Below are positions 23,450 to 33,005 of a DNA stretch of 56,110 bases, piece by piece. Below the pieces are notes generated by a model, which saw nothing but the letters and a program-made list of their open reading frames with translations, had not been told where the DNA came from and made no database searches. The position numbers and the translations under genes were made by a program. The stretch is from Chloroflexota bacterium (GTDB lineage: Bacteria; Chloroflexota; Ktedonobacteria; Ktedonobacterales; Ktedonobacteraceae), in NCBI GenBank assembly GCA_005881495.1, contig VBHI01000304.1:1-56110 (forward strand), written 5' to 3'. The stretch's first letter is position 1, and each line of letters begins with the position of its first letter.

Positions 23450-25171
23450 CTATACCTCAATCACGACAGGGAGGATCAAAGGCTGGCTGTGGAGTTTTTT
23501 GAAGATATGGCTTTCGGCAACGTCACCAATTACCCTCCTGATGTGTACCCAGTTTGTGACATGGCCTTTTTGATTGGAAAGCACTTTCGCTATTTCTTTC
23601 TGTAAGAGTTTCTCCAGGTCTTCTTTTGATGATTCAGACAATGACGTACCCCGCATGATTACTTCGGGTTTACGCGCTAATTGACTGTTGGAAGCGTTGA
23701 TTTCTACCAGTAGAATCAATGCTCCCTCCTGTGCTAACCGTTCGCGGTCGCGGACAACGTAACTTTCCAGTTCTTCCCCTGATACTTCATCGATGTATAC
23801 ATTTTTAACCTCAATTTTCTTTCCGATTTTGGCTTGTTGGGCGGTAAATACTACTTCCTGCCCATTTTCAATCAGAAAAATTTGATTTCTTTTGTAATTC
23901 ATTTTTTCACAGAGGTCACGGTATGCAATCATATGCCGATACGTTCCACTGATAGGCAGGAGGAATTTGGGTTGGGTCAAGGAAATTAAAAGCATATGAT
24001 CGCCGGAAGAGCCATGACCGGAGACATGGAATGAACCACTGGCAATATCCGAATATATTACTGTTGCGCCTTTTTTTGCTATCGAATCTACCAACGAACT
24101 TACCGCAAGTTCGTTGCCCGGTATCGGATCAGCGGAGAAGATAACCATATCATTGGGTTGCAGTCCTATTGCTTTGTGTTCTCCCTCCGCTATGCGGTTC
24201 ATGGCAGAGTTTTCCTGGCCCTGGCTTCCCGCAACCAAAAGCATGACTTGATTGCTCTTGTAACGGGGTAGGGCCTCTATTTGGATTTCAGTTCCCCGTT
24301 TGATATGCAGATATCCGAGTTTTTGTGCGATTTGTTTGGCTTTGATGATGGATCTTCCGACAAAACAGACTTTGCGGTTGAGCTTTTCCGCCGCCTCAAT
24401 CGCCTGGTTCAAACGGGAAACATTGGAAGAATTGGTAGTAATAAAAACCTTTCCTTGACATTCACGCATAGTTTTTTCAAAATTCTGCGTGAGCATCTCT
24501 TCCGAAGGAGTAAATCCGGGTCTTTCAGCCCCAAGGCAATCAGAAAGAAGTGCCGTAATGCCTTTTTGTGCTGCCTGTGCTATTTTGAGAAATTCCGCCC
24601 TTTTCCGGTCAGCAGGAGTCAAATCAAATTTGTAGTCCGCTCCATGGTAGAAATTGCCTACCGGTGTTTCAATGAAAAGGTGTGTCGTATCCGGTATGGA
24701 GTGCGTGACATGGATAAAGGTAATTTTGAAATCACCGATTTGAATGTTGCCATTAGTAAATCTAACTGTCTGGACAACAGGCTGAGTATTGAATTCGGTT
24801 AACTTTTCATTGGCAAGAGCGGCTGTGAGCGGTGATCCGTAAATAGGAAAAGACGGCAATTGCGGTAAGATAAACGGCAAGCCGCCGATATGATCTTCGT
24901 GTCCGTGGGTCAACAGCATGCCGACAATTTTCTTCTTGGCTTTGCCTTCCGGCATACAGGTATGAAGGAGATAGGTTATATCAGGCAGGAGTAAGTCTAC
25001 TCCCAACATGGTTTCATCGGGGAACCCTATGCCACAATCGACAATAAGTATTTGGTCTTTAAACTCATATAAATACATATTGCGTGTGACATCTTCTACT
25101 CCTCCAAGAGACAAGAATTTGACCGTTCCCGGCTGCATTATTTCAGCTTTTTGAGTTTGTTCTTTTATCAT
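23450..25171 (-). CDS. rnj: Ribonuclease J
   Basis: RNase J is a metallo-beta-lactamase/beta-CASP nuclease with 5'-3' exonuclease and endonuclease activity on RNA. The 573-residue protein carries the zinc motif THGHEDHIGG (His89, His91, Asp93, His94), later histidines in FIHVTHSIPDTTHLFIET and the aspartate in NFYHGADYKFD. The beta-CASP region includes ALLSDCLGAERPGFTPSE, MLLVAGSQGQ and SGHGSSGDH, and the C-terminal dimer domain follows. The DNA is visibly more AT-rich than neighbouring genes. The wording of the N-terminus (SLGGVEDVTRNMYLYEFKDQ, IVDCGIGFPDETMLGVDLL) recalls RNase J of candidate phyla radiation bacteria more than Chloroflexota. Horizontal acquisition is therefore likely. The start ATG has TGGGGTAG upstream. 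Confidence 0.94.
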   Translation of the reverse strand: MIKEQTQKAEIMQPGTVKFLSLGGVEDVTRNMYLYEFKDQILIVDCGIGFPDETMLGVDLLLPDITYLLHTCMPEGKAKKKIVGMLLTHGHEDHIGGLPFILPQLPSFPIYGSPLTAALANEKLTEFNTQPVVQTVRFTNGNIQIGDFKITFIHVTHSIPDTTHLFIETPVGNFYHGADYKFDLTPADRKRAEFLKIAQAAQKGITALLSDCLGAERPGFTPSEEMLTQNFEKTMRECQGKVFITTNSSNVSRLNQAIEAAEKLNRKVCFVGRSIIKAKQIAQKLGYLHIKRGTEIQIEALPRYKSNQVMLLVAGSQGQENSAMNRIAEGEHKAIGLQPNDMVIFSADPIPGNELAVSSLVDSIAKKGATVIYSDIASGSFHVSGHGSSGDHMLLISLTQPKFLLPISGTYRHMIAYRDLCEKMNYKRNQIFLIENGQEVVFTAQQAKIGKKIEVKNVYIDEVSGEELESYVVRDRERLAQEGALILLVEINASNSQLARKPEVIMRGTSLSESSKEDLEKLLQKEIAKVLSNQKGHVTNWVHIRRVIGDVAESHIFKKLHSQPLILPVVIEV

Positions 25172-25204
25172 GTACTACCCCAGTAAATTGGACACAAATA
25201 AAGA

Positions 25205-25573
25205 CTAATGCAGCGTCGTCATATCCGAAATATCAGGTTTGGAACCAGGTATCCCCATCCCTGGCATAGAAACATTCGGAGAGCCAGTAGACGACTGAAC
25301 AGGTGAAATATTCGCAACCTTCCCCTCCAGTTCCTTCACCTTCCCGCGCAACCTTTTCAACTCACGCCTTTCATCCATCGCCGCAGCAACCGCAACAAGA
25401 AAAAGCATCGCATCACCTAACAAAAACGACAAAAAAAGTATCCAGCCCAAAGGTAAAGGAGGCGTACTCCAGAAAATAAGTGTCAGCGAAACATCACTGA
25501 GAAAATTCTCAAACGCCAGCACAGCCAATCCCGCCGTAACCAGAACAAATACAATGATAGCTATATACCGCAT
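25205..25573 (-). CDS. LapA-domain (DUF1049-like) small membrane protein
   Basis: A 122-residue protein. The frame is open to 25618, but ATG 25573 has GGAGGAAG 6-7 bases upstream and begins a first membrane helix (MRYIAIIVFVLVTAGLAVLA). The sequence FENFLSDVSLTLIFWSTPPL links to a second helix (LGWILFLSFLLGDAMLFLVA), the arrangement of the lipopolysaccharide-assembly-protein A domain, followed by a coiled coil (ERRELKRLRGKVKELEGKV). The tail is disordered and Ser/Pro/Met rich. In organisms without LPS such proteins have no known function. The gene reads away from the divergent methyltransferase gene. Confidence 0.8.
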   Translation of the reverse strand: MRYIAIIVFVLVTAGLAVLAFENFLSDVSLTLIFWSTPPLPLGWILFLSFLLGDAMLFLVAVAAAMDERRELKRLRGKVKELEGKVANISPVQSSTGSPNVSMPGMGIPGSKPDISDMTTLH

Positions 25574-25713
25574 CGCAACTTCCTCCGAATATTCAACCCA
25601 CTTACTAAAAATACACACAACACTCAGGCATTTGGAGCATCAACTTGACATTATCCCCCCTCCGTCATACCATGAGCTACAACAATAGTACAACCCTGGT
25701 TATGGAGTTCTGG

Positions 25714-26676
25714 ATGATAGACATGGTAAAAGGTAATCGTGGAGATCGCAACCGCTCAATCGTCCTTTCCACACAAGAAAAATCCCTATACCTTTCCCGC
25801 CTCCTACGACTGGACAAGCCTGTATCCATTGAAACGATCGCCAACACCACTATCAACCAGGATATTTTTCACGCGATCCCGCTACTACCTGACCAATGTA
25901 TTGATTTACTCTTTATTGATCCACCTTACAATATCACAAAATCATTCAATAGTACCGTTTTTAGGAAAAGAGGTTTAGAAGATTATGCTTCCTGGTTCGC
26001 TTCATTCATCGTTCAATTCACCAGGCTTCTCAAACCTACTGCTTCTATCTATGTCTGTAGTGACTGGCGTTCCTCCTCTGCGATCCACTCCACCCTGGAA
26101 CAGTACTTCATTGTTCGCAACCGCATCACCTGGGAACGCGAAAAAGGCCGTGGCGCCATGACCAACTGGAAAAACTGCTCAGAAGATATCTGGTTCTGTA
26201 CCATGTCGGATAATTATACATTTAATGTCAATGCGGTCAAACTCAAACGCAAGGTCCTGGCCCCCTATAAAGATACCAATGGCAATCCGAAGGACTGGGA
26301 AGAAAGCGAAGCCGGGGATTTTCGTTTCACCTATCCATCGAACATTTGGACAGACATGACCGTTCCATTCTGGTCAATGCCCGAAAACACTGACCACCCG
26401 ACGCAAAAACCTGAAAAACTCCTGGCGAAAATTATCCTCGCCAGTTCACTTCCTGATCAACTCATCTTTGATCCATTTCTCGGCTCAGGCACCACATCGG
26501 TCGTGGCAAAAAAATTGGCACGCACCTACATCGGCATCGAAATCGATGAGATGTACTGTTGCCTGGCAGAAAAAAGACTTGACCTGGCAACAAAAGACAG
26601 CGCAATTCAAGGCTACTCACAAGGCGTCTTCTGGGAACGAAACACTCTTATTGAACAACGAACTGGTGGAGCTTGA
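25714..26676 (+). CDS. Site-specific DNA methyltransferase (beta-type N6-adenine/N4-cytosine)
   Basis: The enzyme transfers a methyl group from S-adenosylmethionine to an amino group in DNA. The catalytic motif IDPPYNITKSF comes first and the SAM-binding motif FDPFLGSGTTSVVA near the end, so this is the permuted beta class. TDHPTQKPEKLLAKII and YIGIEIDEMYCCLAEKRL complete the core, and the 120 residues between the motifs should hold the target recognition region. The start is uncertain. The frame is open from TTG 25645; ATG 25714 with TGGAG 6 bases upstream is chosen, giving 321 residues. No restriction endonuclease gene is adjacent, so it is an orphan enzyme. It ends 3 bases before mutS, which suggests one transcript. 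Confidence 0.9.
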   Translation: MIDMVKGNRGDRNRSIVLSTQEKSLYLSRLLRLDKPVSIETIANTTINQDIFHAIPLLPDQCIDLLFIDPPYNITKSFNSTVFRKRGLEDYASWFASFIVQFTRLLKPTASIYVCSDWRSSSAIHSTLEQYFIVRNRITWEREKGRGAMTNWKNCSEDIWFCTMSDNYTFNVNAVKLKRKVLAPYKDTNGNPKDWEESEAGDFRFTYPSNIWTDMTVPFWSMPENTDHPTQKPEKLLAKIILASSLPDQLIFDPFLGSGTTSVVAKKLARTYIGIEIDEMYCCLAEKRLDLATKDSAIQGYSQGVFWERNTLIEQRTGGA

Positions 26677-26679
26677 AAC

Positions 26680-29460
26680 GTGTTATTCAAAGACTATGAG
26701 CAAGAACATCCTGTTCACAGCCCAGTACGCACACAATACCTGCGTATCAAAGAACAAAATCCTGATGCTATCCTCTTCTTTCGCATGGGCGACTTCTATG
26801 AGATGTTCGATGACGACGCCGAAATAGTCGCCCGCGAACTCGAAATAGCTCTCACCAGGCGCGACTTTGGCCGTGGTGAAAAATCACCAATGGCTGGCAT
26901 TCCTCATCATGCCGCCGATGGTTATATCGCGCGCCTGGTCAGCAAGGGCTACCGCGTTGCCGTCTGCGAGCAAACCAGCGACCCGGCACTCTCAAAGGGA
27001 CTGGTTGACCGCGAGGTGATCCGTATCGTTACCCCCGGTACCGTCATCGATCCGGCTATGCTGGCCGCCAAACGCAACAACTTCCTCGCCGCTGTCGTCA
27101 CAGGTCGCGACGCCGTCGGCATCGCCTACGTCGATATTACTACTGGCGAATTCGCGGTGACACAATTCTCTACTCCCGAGCCTGAACTGTCCCTCCAACA
27201 GGAGTTGGCCCGCGTCAGCCCTGCCGAGGTGATTATCGAAGCGCATTATAGCCGCCTTGGCAGTCGCAAGCGGCGCTGGCTGGCCGCGGTAATGAGCGAA
27301 AAACGGGTCACGAAAATCGGCAGCAACGGCATTGCCAATGCTGAAGTCCCTGAACTCGATGACGACGACGATGACGATATCACTCCTTTAACGAAATTGC
27401 TCACTGGTGTCGCGGGACACGTCACTCCCTACGATGCTCGTTATTTCAGCGAGGATGATGCCCGTCACCGCTTGCTTACTCACTTTGAGGTCTCCTCGTT
27501 AGAAGGCTTTGGCTGTTCCCACCTCCCCCTCGCCATCCGTGCCGCCGGCGCAGTTCTCGCCTACGTGCAGGAGACACAAAAGGGTATCTTGCGCCACCTC
27601 ACCGCTCTGGAAACCTACTATACCAATGGCTATATGACACTCGATATGTATACGCGCCGCAACCTTGAACTCTTTGAGACTGGGCGCAGTGGTTCCATCA
27701 AAGGCTCGCTCCTCTGGGTCCTGGATAAGACGCGCACTCCCATGGGAGGCCGCCTCATACGTCGTTGGATCAGCCAGCCACTCCTCGATATTACTATCCT
27801 CCGGCAGCGCCAGCAGGTCATCAGCGAGCTCCTCGGCGACACACTCTTACAAGCTCGCCTGGTAGAAGCCCTGAAAAAGGCCGGCGATATCGAACGCATC
27901 ATCAATCGCGTTCGCCAACGCATCGCCTCTCCCCGTGACCTCGTAGCGCTGGCTGCCGGCCTGCTTGCGGCAGACGAGTTGCGTACCTCCCTTTCCGACG
28001 ACGCGGCAACACAGATGCCGTCATTCATGCATATCGTGCGCAGGTTCTCCAACAACGAAGATATCATCACGCTCATCAAGAGTGCCATTGTCGATGAACC
28101 GCCCCTCAGCGCCTCAGAAGGTGGCGTCATTCGCCCTGGTTACAGCGACGAACTCGACCAGGTCAAACACGCGTCAAAGGACGGACAAAAGTGGCTTGCC
28201 GAGCTTGAGCAACGCGAACGGCGCCGCACCGGTATCACTAACCTCAAGGTTGGTTACAACAAAGGCCCAGGCTATTATATCGAGGTCACCAACACGAACG
28301 TCAGCCGCGTTCCCGCTGATTATATTCGCAAACAAACTCTCACCAACTGCGAGCGCTATATCACGCCCGACCTGAAAGAATACGAGACCCTCATCCTCAA
28401 CGCTCAGGAGAGGATCGGCAAGCTCGAGACCGAGCTATTCGCCCAGCTCCGCGCTGATATCGCCATTCACGCAGCAGAACACATCCTCGATACTGCCCAT
28501 GCTCTTGCCGAAATAGATGTCTACCTCAGCCTTGCGCAGGTTGCCGCCCAGCATAACTACTGTCGCCCTCAACTCAACGAGAGTGACACCATCCACATCG
28601 TTGCTGGTCGCCATCCCGTCGTTGAGCAGGCACAGGCTGACACACCCTTTATTCCCAACGATACCAATCTCTCCTGTTCCGCTGCGCAAATCTGCATCAT
28701 CACGGGACCCAACATGGCGGGTAAATCAACCTACCTGCGCCAGGTTGCGCTGATCACCCTCATGGCCCAGATTGGCAGTTATGTTCCCGCGGAAACCGCG
28801 ACCATTGGCATGGTAGATCGCATCTTTACACGCATTGGCGCGCAGGACGACCTGGCAACCGGCCAGAGTACCTTTATGGTGGAGATGGTCGAAACGGCCA
28901 ACATCCTCCACCACGCGACGCCGCGCAGCCTTGTCATCCTTGACGAGATTGGCCGCGGCACCAGTACCTACGATGGCCTCGCTATTGCTCGCGCTGTCGT
29001 TGAATACCTGCACAATAATAAACGGTGTGGCGCGCGTACGCTCTTCGCCACCCATTATCACGAGCTTGTCGAAGTAGCGCAATTACTACCACGCATCCAA
29101 TGTTTGAATGTAGCAGTCACTGAGGAGGGAGGAAAAATCGTCTTCCTACGCAAGATCGTACCTGGAGGTGCCGATAGAAGCTACGGCGTGCATGTCGCAC
29201 AGCTTGCCGGTATCCCACGTCCAGTCGTACACCGCGCCGAAGAGATCCTTGAAGAACTCGAGCGCAAAGGAGACGTCAAAGCACGCCGCAAAGCTATGAA
29301 AGACATGGCCATGCCCGTCGCCTGGCAAATGACCCTCCTCGCCTCCGACCAGCATCCCCTCGTTGAGGAGCTCAAATCAATTGCGATTGATGAGTTATCA
29401 CCCATCGAGGCCATCAATAAACTATATGAATTACAAAGAAAGGCCAAAAGAGGCACATGA
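26680..29460 (+). CDS. mutS: DNA mismatch repair protein MutS
   Basis: MutS recognises base mismatches and, with MutL, starts repair. The GTG start at 26680 has GGTGGAG 9 bases upstream, inside the methyltransferase gene. The mismatch-reading motif FFRMGDFYEMF (Phe-x-Glu in DFYE) is near residue 35. Connector, core and clamp domains follow, and the ATPase has Walker A GPNMAGKSTYLRQ (about 677), DDLATGQSTFMVEM and Walker B VILDEIGRGTSTYDG. The 926-residue length is longer than the usual 850-880, partly from an acidic insertion (about residues 223-232, ELDDDDDDD) in the connector domain. No mutL is in the window. The coupling to a DNA methyltransferase gene is notable. Confidence 0.97.
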   Translation: MLFKDYEQEHPVHSPVRTQYLRIKEQNPDAILFFRMGDFYEMFDDDAEIVARELEIALTRRDFGRGEKSPMAGIPHHAADGYIARLVSKGYRVAVCEQTSDPALSKGLVDREVIRIVTPGTVIDPAMLAAKRNNFLAAVVTGRDAVGIAYVDITTGEFAVTQFSTPEPELSLQQELARVSPAEVIIEAHYSRLGSRKRRWLAAVMSEKRVTKIGSNGIANAEVPELDDDDDDDITPLTKLLTGVAGHVTPYDARYFSEDDARHRLLTHFEVSSLEGFGCSHLPLAIRAAGAVLAYVQETQKGILRHLTALETYYTNGYMTLDMYTRRNLELFETGRSGSIKGSLLWVLDKTRTPMGGRLIRRWISQPLLDITILRQRQQVISELLGDTLLQARLVEALKKAGDIERIINRVRQRIASPRDLVALAAGLLAADELRTSLSDDAATQMPSFMHIVRRFSNNEDIITLIKSAIVDEPPLSASEGGVIRPGYSDELDQVKHASKDGQKWLAELEQRERRRTGITNLKVGYNKGPGYYIEVTNTNVSRVPADYIRKQTLTNCERYITPDLKEYETLILNAQERIGKLETELFAQLRADIAIHAAEHILDTAHALAEIDVYLSLAQVAAQHNYCRPQLNESDTIHIVAGRHPVVEQAQADTPFIPNDTNLSCSAAQICIITGPNMAGKSTYLRQVALITLMAQIGSYVPAETATIGMVDRIFTRIGAQDDLATGQSTFMVEMVETANILHHATPRSLVILDEIGRGTSTYDGLAIARAVVEYLHNNKRCGARTLFATHYHELVEVAQLLPRIQCLNVAVTEEGGKIVFLRKIVPGGADRSYGVHVAQLAGIPRPVVHRAEEILEELERKGDVKARRKAMKDMAMPVAWQMTLLASDQHPLVEELKSIAIDELSPIEAINKLYELQRKAKRGT

Positions 29461-29573
29461 CAACGGGCAGGTAGACTTATAAAAGCGGGTATGTTAAACT
29501 CTCCTGGTGAACAGGTAGAAGGGCATCAAAGCATGGGGCACTATCTATAATAAACTTGGAACTGATCACAAGT

Positions 29574-30659
29574 ATGATGTACAACACGCAACAACAACAG
29601 ATATTGCTTCCAAAGGGAGTTTCCATACGAGGCCCCGCTGGAGACCACTATACGGTAGAAGGTCTCCTTGGTAGGGGTAGGATCGGGGTCGTCTACCTGG
29701 TTCGAGATCGGCGCATCAAGAACAACCTGTTTGCCCTCAAAGAGGTGATCGACCCGAACAAGCGAGACCGCGAACGCTTCGTCTTTGAAGGGGATATCCT
29801 CAAGCGGCTCAATCACCGGGCCTTGCCCCGCGTCTACCGGGTCTTCGAGCATAACAAGCTCAAACGGGTGTATATGCTCATGGATTACGTCGAGGGAAAG
29901 AACCTGGAAACCTTGCGGCAAGAGCAGCCAGAGCAGCGTTTTTCGTTGCCCCTGGTGCTGACTCTTATGGCTCCTATCGTCGATGCGCTGATCTATCTGC
30001 ATCGTCAAGACCCGCCGATTGTACATCGCGATATTAAACCCGCCAATATTATCGTACCAATAGGAGCTGCGGAAGCTATGCTGGTTGATTTTGGCTCCGC
30101 CAAGGAGTACGTGGCAGACGAAACAACCACTATCAACCACCGCGAGCCTGGTTATGCGGCACCTGAACAATATGGGAGAGGGGCTACTTCTCGCACAGAC
30201 ATCTATGGACTGGGCGCGACGTTCTATACGCTGTTAACCGGAACTGTTCCCGTCGATGCTATCTCCCGAGCCACAAGGAGAAAAGACAAAGGAGTCGATC
30301 CTCTCAAGTCGGCAAATCTGCTCGAACCGACAATTCCTACAGTAGTGGATCAGGCTCTTCAGCGCGCTATGTCTATGAGCAGTGCCGATCGTTTTGAGTC
30401 GATCGAAGAATTTTGGCAGGTGTTGAATGCCTACACCACGGAGCAGCAGGTACTGATACCCCGTGTAACCTCAGCAGATACGCCACAACCTCTTCCTGAT
30501 GCTCCTCGTTCCAGGAAACGTGACCTACTCATCTCTATTTACCTTACACTACTTTTAACTATAGCGCTTGGAATGGGCTTCTTGCCTCATACCTGGTGGT
30601 TTACCGTTCTCCTCCTACTGTGCGTAGGGGCACTTCTTCTGTCGCTACGTCGCTGGTAA
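29574..30659 (+). CDS. Eukaryote-like Ser/Thr protein kinase with two C-terminal membrane helices
   Basis: A 361-residue kinase. The glycine loop is GLLGRGRIGVVYLVRD, the ATP-anchoring lysine is in LFALKEV, the catalytic loop is IVHRDIKPANII, and the metal motif is LVDFGSAKEY. The activation segment ends in PGYAAPEQYGRG, and TDIYGLGATFYTLLTG follows, so all residues for activity are present. After the kinase domain (about 20-290) there is a Pro/Arg linker and two closely spaced C-terminal helices (ISIYLTLLLTIALGMGFL and WWFTVLLLLCVGALLL) with almost no external sensor part. Start: ATG 29574 or 29577 are better than the upstream TTG 29556. The gene stands alone; the FHA proteins at 18.7-20 kb are possible readers of its phosphothreonines. 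Confidence 0.93.
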   Translation: MMYNTQQQQILLPKGVSIRGPAGDHYTVEGLLGRGRIGVVYLVRDRRIKNNLFALKEVIDPNKRDRERFVFEGDILKRLNHRALPRVYRVFEHNKLKRVYMLMDYVEGKNLETLRQEQPEQRFSLPLVLTLMAPIVDALIYLHRQDPPIVHRDIKPANIIVPIGAAEAMLVDFGSAKEYVADETTTINHREPGYAAPEQYGRGATSRTDIYGLGATFYTLLTGTVPVDAISRATRRKDKGVDPLKSANLLEPTIPTVVDQALQRAMSMSSADRFESIEEFWQVLNAYTTEQQVLIPRVTSADTPQPLPDAPRSRKRDLLISIYLTLLLTIALGMGFLPHTWWFTVLLLLCVGALLLSLRRW

Positions 30660-30688
30660 ATTCTTGTAGAAGTCCAGTCCTCATTACC

Positions 30689-31552
30689 CTAAAACATCCT
30701 CCGCCCACCACTCGCAGAAATCATCTGCCCAGAAACCCAGCGCCCCTGTTCCGAAGCAAGAAAAACGATCACATCAGCCACATCCTCTGGTCGCCCCACG
30801 CGCCCCAGTGGCGTCTCCACAATGATTTGCTGCTCCAACTCTGGCCGTATCCACCCCGTCTGTATCGGTCCCGGCGATACAATATTCGCCGTAATACCAT
30901 ATCTCCCCAATTCAACCGCCGCCGCGCGCGTATAGGACTCCGCAGCGTATTTGCTGGCCCCATATGATATCTCCCCCGCGAAACCAGGAGCGCCATCCGT
31001 GCTGATATTGATGATGCGCCCCCCATGTTTGCCCTGCTCAATGCGCCTGCGCGCATACTCCGCCATCATCAATGCCACCGCCCGGCTGTTCACGGCAAAA
31101 TGGCGATCATTCGTCTCTGCCGTAATACTCAGCGTAGGATAGCCATCCGGTGCTACATCCGTCGGCCCAAGCCTGTTTGTAGGAATAAAGGTATCTTGCT
31201 CGCAGTAATCTGCATTATTGACCAGAATATCCACCGTACCGAAGAGCGCTTCCGCGCGATCAAACAACATCGGAATCGTCGCCACGTCTGACAGATCAGC
31301 CTCTACCGCCTCGGCCCTACCCCCAGAATCACGAATTGCCTGCACGACGTCATCAGCAGACTTCGCCCTCATGCTATCATAGATATCCAGCTTCTCTTCA
31401 TCCCGCTCATACCTGCGCATCGGCGCAAGCCGTAGATAGTTCATCAGTACCGCCGCCCCCTCTGCCGCAAACGCCTTTGCCGTTGCCGCTCCAATACCGT
31501 GATTAGCTCCTGTAATCAGCACGACTTTGTTTTGTAGTCCAGTTTGTATCAT
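30689..31552 (-). CDS. Short-chain dehydrogenase/reductase (SDR family)
   Basis: A classical NAD(P)-dependent SDR of 288 residues. It shows the nucleotide-binding TGANHGIGAATA, the NNAG-position motif as VNNADYC (Asp instead of Gly), the catalytic serine in INISTDG, and the YGASK active-site Tyr-x-x-x-Lys. It ends with VFLASEQGRWVSGQMISASGG. This tail and PEDVADVIVFLAS resemble the FabG/glucose dehydrogenase branch. A 20-residue insertion near position 45-70 (RRYERDEEKLDIYDSM) is unusual. The frame extends to 31636, but ATG 31552 with GGGAG upstream gives the normal SDR N-terminus. Substrate unknown. It is divergent from the transaldolase gene. Confidence 0.93.
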   Translation of the reverse strand: MIQTGLQNKVVLITGANHGIGAATAKAFAAEGAAVLMNYLRLAPMRRYERDEEKLDIYDSMRAKSADDVVQAIRDSGGRAEAVEADLSDVATIPMLFDRAEALFGTVDILVNNADYCEQDTFIPTNRLGPTDVAPDGYPTLSITAETNDRHFAVNSRAVALMMAEYARRRIEQGKHGGRIINISTDGAPGFAGEISYGASKYAAESYTRAAAVELGRYGITANIVSPGPIQTGWIRPELEQQIIVETPLGRVGRPEDVADVIVFLASEQGRWVSGQMISASGGRRMF

Positions 31553-31802
31553 CTCGTTCTCCCTTTCATACTCGTTTGTACCTTTCCTTGCGGTCAACCT
31601 GGAAACTATTTCTCCCATATTTGTACTCTCTCCCACAAGATGTTATCATAAAAGCAGAATGTGAACGCACTGCGTCAGGAATACGTACCAATTCGTAGTA
31701 ATTAGAAGAACCAGTAGTAACGGAACGTAACAAATAACACCCGCATTGAGACAATACTTTAAAGGGAACGCCGCGCATCGCGCTCCCACAAGGAGAACAA
31801 CT

Positions 31803-32948
31803 ATGACAAATCCATTGCTACAACTCAAATCACACGGCCAGAGCGTCTGGTACGATAACATCGACCGCTCACAACTCGTCTCTGGCCAGTTCAAACGCCT
31901 TCTGGATGAAGACGGCGTCGTCGGCGTCACCGCCAACCCCACCATATTCGAGAAATCGATTAGCGCGGGCCAGGCCTACGATGAGCAGATGAACCAGCTC
32001 ATCAAAGAGGGCAAGAACACCAACGACATCTACGAAGCCATGGTCATTCATGATATTCGCACCGTCGCCGACTTCCTGCGTCCTATCTATGACCAGACGA
32101 ATGGGCAGGATGGCTTCGTCAGCCTCGAAGTCTCGCCCGATCTGGCGCACGACACCCAGGGCACGATTTCAGAGGCCAGCCGTTTCTGGCATTTAGTAGA
32201 TCGCCCCAACCTGATGATCAAAATACCCGCGACCCCGGCAGGCATTCCTGCCATTCTCCAGTCTCTGACCAACGGACTGAATATCAACATTACACTCATC
32301 TTCTCGTTAAATGACTACCGCGCAGTTACTGAAGCCTATATTAGCGCCCTGGAAGCTCGCCATGCCGCCGGTAAAGACATCAGTCACATCGCCTCAGTTG
32401 CCAGTTTCTTTGTCAGCCGCGTGGATACCCTCGTTGACAAACTGCTCGAGGACAAAGTCAAAGCTACCAACGATCCCGCTCAGCAACAGCATTTCAAGTC
32501 ACTTGAAGGCAAAGCCGCTATCGCCAACGCGCGCCTCGTGTACCAGGAGTTCAAGCGTATCTTCGAATCTCCTCGCTTTGCAGCGCTCCAACAGGCCGGA
32601 GCACACGTGCAGCGCCCACTCTGGGCCAGCACCAGCACGAAGAATCCCGCCTATCGCGACGTCCTCTACGCGGAAGAACTCATCGGCCCTCATACCGTGG
32701 ATACCATGCCGCTCGAAACCATCCAAAACTTCCGCGATCACGGCCGGGTGCGCTACAGCATCGAGGACAACATCCCAGAAGCCCACGCCCTTCTCGCTGC
32801 CCTTGAGGAAATCGACATCCATTACGACCAGGTAACACAGCAACTCCAGGACGAAGGTGTGCAGAAATTCGCCGATTCCTTCCACCAACTCTTTGCAGGA
32901 ATCGCCAGCAAACAAAAAACCATCGAAACCCAACAAATCAAAAGCTAA
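31803..32948 (+). CDS. tal: Transaldolase
   Basis: Transaldolase moves a dihydroxyacetone unit between sugar phosphates in the non-oxidative pentose phosphate pathway. The ATG at 31803 has AAGGAGA 8 bases upstream; the frame upstream to 31746 is not used. At 381 residues it belongs to the long (about 370) class found with zwf in Actinobacteria, Cyanobacteria and Chloroflexota. Motifs are VWYDNIDRSQL, GVVGVTANPTIFEKS, VSLEVSPDLAHDT, LMIKIPATPAGIPAI (the Schiff-base lysine), NINITLIFSLNDY and RPLWASTSTKNPAY. It is followed by zwf, opcA, pgl and rpe, all of the same pathway. Confidence 0.96.
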   Translation: MTNPLLQLKSHGQSVWYDNIDRSQLVSGQFKRLLDEDGVVGVTANPTIFEKSISAGQAYDEQMNQLIKEGKNTNDIYEAMVIHDIRTVADFLRPIYDQTNGQDGFVSLEVSPDLAHDTQGTISEASRFWHLVDRPNLMIKIPATPAGIPAILQSLTNGLNINITLIFSLNDYRAVTEAYISALEARHAAGKDISHIASVASFFVSRVDTLVDKLLEDKVKATNDPAQQQHFKSLEGKAAIANARLVYQEFKRIFESPRFAALQQAGAHVQRPLWASTSTKNPAYRDVLYAEELIGPHTVDTMPLETIQNFRDHGRVRYSIEDNIPEAHALLAALEEIDIHYDQVTQQLQDEGVQKFADSFHQLFAGIASKQKTIETQQIKS

Positions 32949-32981
32949 TCTATATGTACAGGCAACCTCACCCGTGGTATA

Positions 32982-33005
32982 GTAGGGGCGACCCTTGGGT
33001 CGCCC
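32982..33005. repeat. Palindromic repeat, identical to the copy at infB
   Basis: A 24-base match to 15236-15259 with the same 8-bp GGGCGACC / GGTCGCCC hairpin. It lies in the tal-zwf gap, 21 bases before the zwf ATG and just upstream of its ribosome-binding site. A TATAGT with TG upstream (32975-32983) touches its left edge, so a promoter may overlap the element. Confidence 0.88.

Noticed and set aside
31746..31802. 19-residue N-terminal extension of transaldolase
   Set aside because: AAGGAGA sits directly before ATG 31803, where the family normally starts.
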